Of a stretch of DNA of 64,000 nucleotides, positions 62,962 through 64,000 are shown piece by piece. How positions within the stretch are numbered: position 1 is the stretch's first letter; each line of letters begins with the position of its first letter. This DNA comes from Nisaea acidiphila (lineage in GTDB: Bacteria > Pseudomonadota > Alphaproteobacteria > Thalassobaculales > Thalassobaculaceae). The notes under the pieces were generated by a model. It ran no database searches and was not told the origin of the DNA. It saw only the letters and a program-made list of their open reading frames with translations. The position numbers were made by a program, and so were the translations under genes. The stretch lies in NCBI RefSeq assembly GCF_024662015.1, contig NZ_CP102480.1, forward strand, positions 3,528,501-3,592,500, written 5' to 3'.

Positions 62962-64000
62962 ATGACATGAGCCGGAAGACCGTCGTCGGAGTCGATGTCG
63001 GCGGGACTTTCACCGATCTCTTCTTCCTCGACGAGGCGGCCGGGACCTGCGGCGTTGCCAAGGTGCCCTCGACCAAGCCGGACCAGTCTCAAGGTATCCG
63101 CGGCGGGATCGCCGAGGGCGGTGTCGAACTCGGCGCCATCGGCACCATCGTGCACGGCACCACGGTCGGCACCAACGCGCTGTTGGAGCGTAACGGCGCC
63201 CGCACGGGGGTGATCACCACAACCGGGTTCCGCGACGTGCTGGAAATGCGCCGGCGCGACCGGCCGCAGACCTGGGGCCTCTGGGGCAGCTTCGATCCCG
63301 TGGTTCCGCGCGATCTCCGCCTCGAGGTGGACGAGCGGGTGCTGGCGGACGGTTCGGTCCACACGCCGGTCGATCCGGAAGCGGTCAAGGCGGCGGCGAA
63401 GACCCTGCTGGAGCGCGGAGCCGAGTCGGTTTGCGTCTTCTTCGTCAATGCCTATGCCAACGACGCGAACGAGAAGATCGCGCTGGACGCGGTGAAGCAG
63501 GTCTGGCCGAACCCGCATGTGACGGCATCCAGCGTGATCCTGCCGGAGATCCGCGAGTTCGAGCGCGGCTCGACCGCCTCGCTCAATGCCTATCTGCAGC
63601 CGCCGGTCGGGAACTATCTCGAACGGCTGGAAGACGGGCTGCGCGGCGGCGGTTTCGGCGGCCAGGTACTGATCGTGCAGTCGAACGGCGGCGTCATGTC
63701 GGCCGAGGTGGCGCGCGCCCTGCCGGTACGCACCGCTCTCTCCGGCCCGGCGGCCGGCGTCATCGCTGGGGCCTATATCGCCGAGGCGGCGGGCGAGCCG
63801 AATATCATCACCTGCGACATGGGCGGCACCAGTTTCGACGTCTCGCTCGTGGCAGACGGCGAAAGTGCGCTCAGCGCCCAGACCTCGATCGATTTCGGCA
63901 TGGTCGTCCGCACCCCGATGATCGAGATCACCACCATCGGCGCCGGCGGCGGTTCCATCGCCTCGGTCGACCGGGGCGGGTTGCTGCAGGTCGGGCCGGA
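62958..64000 (+). CDS. hyuA: Hydantoinase/oxoprolinase A subunit, second copy, cut by the window end
   Basis: The gene starts at the ATG overlapping the hyuB stop (ATGA) and is open to the end of the window, giving 347 codons of an expected ~690. The ATPase loop VDVGGTFTDLFF lies at residues 12-23, and GTTVGTNALLERNGA near 70. The second phosphate loop CDMGGTSFDVSL is near 285. It is the A partner of the preceding B subunit. The rest, and any later genes of the operon, lie outside the window. Confidence 0.9.
   Translation, partial: MNDMSRKTVVGVDVGGTFTDLFFLDEAAGTCGVAKVPSTKPDQSQGIRGGIAEGGVELGAIGTIVHGTTVGTNALLERNGARTGVITTTGFRDVLEMRRRDRPQTWGLWGSFDPVVPRDLRLEVDERVLADGSVHTPVDPEAVKAAAKTLLERGAESVCVFFVNAYANDANEKIALDAVKQVWPNPHVTASSVILPEIREFERGSTASLNAYLQPPVGNYLERLEDGLRGGGFGGQVLIVQSNGGVMSAEVARALPVRTALSGPAAGVIAGAYIAEAAGEPNIITCDMGGTSFDVSLVADGESALSAQTSIDFGMVVRTPMIEITTIGAGGGSIASVDRGGLLQVGP

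Noticed and set aside
1-64000. CRISPR arrays, tRNA or rRNA genes, insertion sequences
   Set aside because: No repeated spacer pattern, cloverleaf-like intergenic sequence, transposase or phage gene was seen on either strand.

Overview
The window is a high-GC, densely coded stretch of a bacterial chromosome, most likely from an alphaproteobacterium of the Rhodospirillales type and possibly marine. This is inferred from the GC content, the many Tat-exported binding proteins, the TRAP and Liv transporters, and the hemP-hmuRSTUV and exbBD-tonB layout. I saw no rRNA, tRNA, CRISPR array, phage gene or insertion sequence. Almost everything is transport plus catabolism of small nitrogen compounds, with a large iron-acquisition block in the middle.

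Region 1 (1-19.4 kb) looks like a hydantoin/ureide/N-carbamoyl compound island. A polyamine-type ABC transporter (binding protein and two permeases, no ATPase in view) leads into a hydantoin racemase, a GNAT acetyltransferase and an ATP-dependent hydantoinase pair (hyuA, hyuB). Facing it is a minus-strand operon of an NMT1/SsuA-type ABC transporter with a cytosine-deaminase-like amidohydrolase. Next come an N-carbamoyl-D-amino acid hydrolase, a racemase-fold protein lacking both catalytic cysteines, a PuuE-type (allantoinase-like) deacetylase-fold enzyme and a TRAP transporter (dctPQM).

Region 2 (19.4-23.9 kb) holds a TonB-dependent receptor with a DUF2946 protein, visibly lower in GC than the surroundings, and a MarR regulator divergent from a gentisate 1,2-dioxygenase with a perfect palindrome between them.

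Region 3 (23.9-40.3 kb) is iron acquisition. It has exbB-exbD-exbD-tonB, hemP-hmuR-hmuS-hmuT-hmuU-hmuV plus an ABM monooxygenase, and a divergent siderophore system (receptor, binding protein, permease, ATPase, DUF2218) with an AraC regulator. Three related Fur-like boxes sit at the three control points.

Region 4 (40.4-53 kb) is a set of single genes: a P-type cation ATPase interrupted by one in-frame TAG, a TPR/O-GlcNAc-transferase-like protein, a chemoreceptor, a LysE exporter, an MFS transporter, a creatinase and a family-92-type glycosyltransferase.

Region 5 (53-64 kb) is the most intriguing. A GntR regulator and a complete branched-chain-amino-acid-type ABC transporter are followed without gaps by an aconitase-family hydratase (two subunits), a PEP-mutase/isocitrate-lyase-family lyase and a second hydantoinase/oxoprolinase pair (hyuB, then hyuA cut off by the window end). 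The order suggests a dedicated pathway: import, ring opening, hydration of an unsaturated diacid, and C-C cleavage. The substrate is unknown to me.
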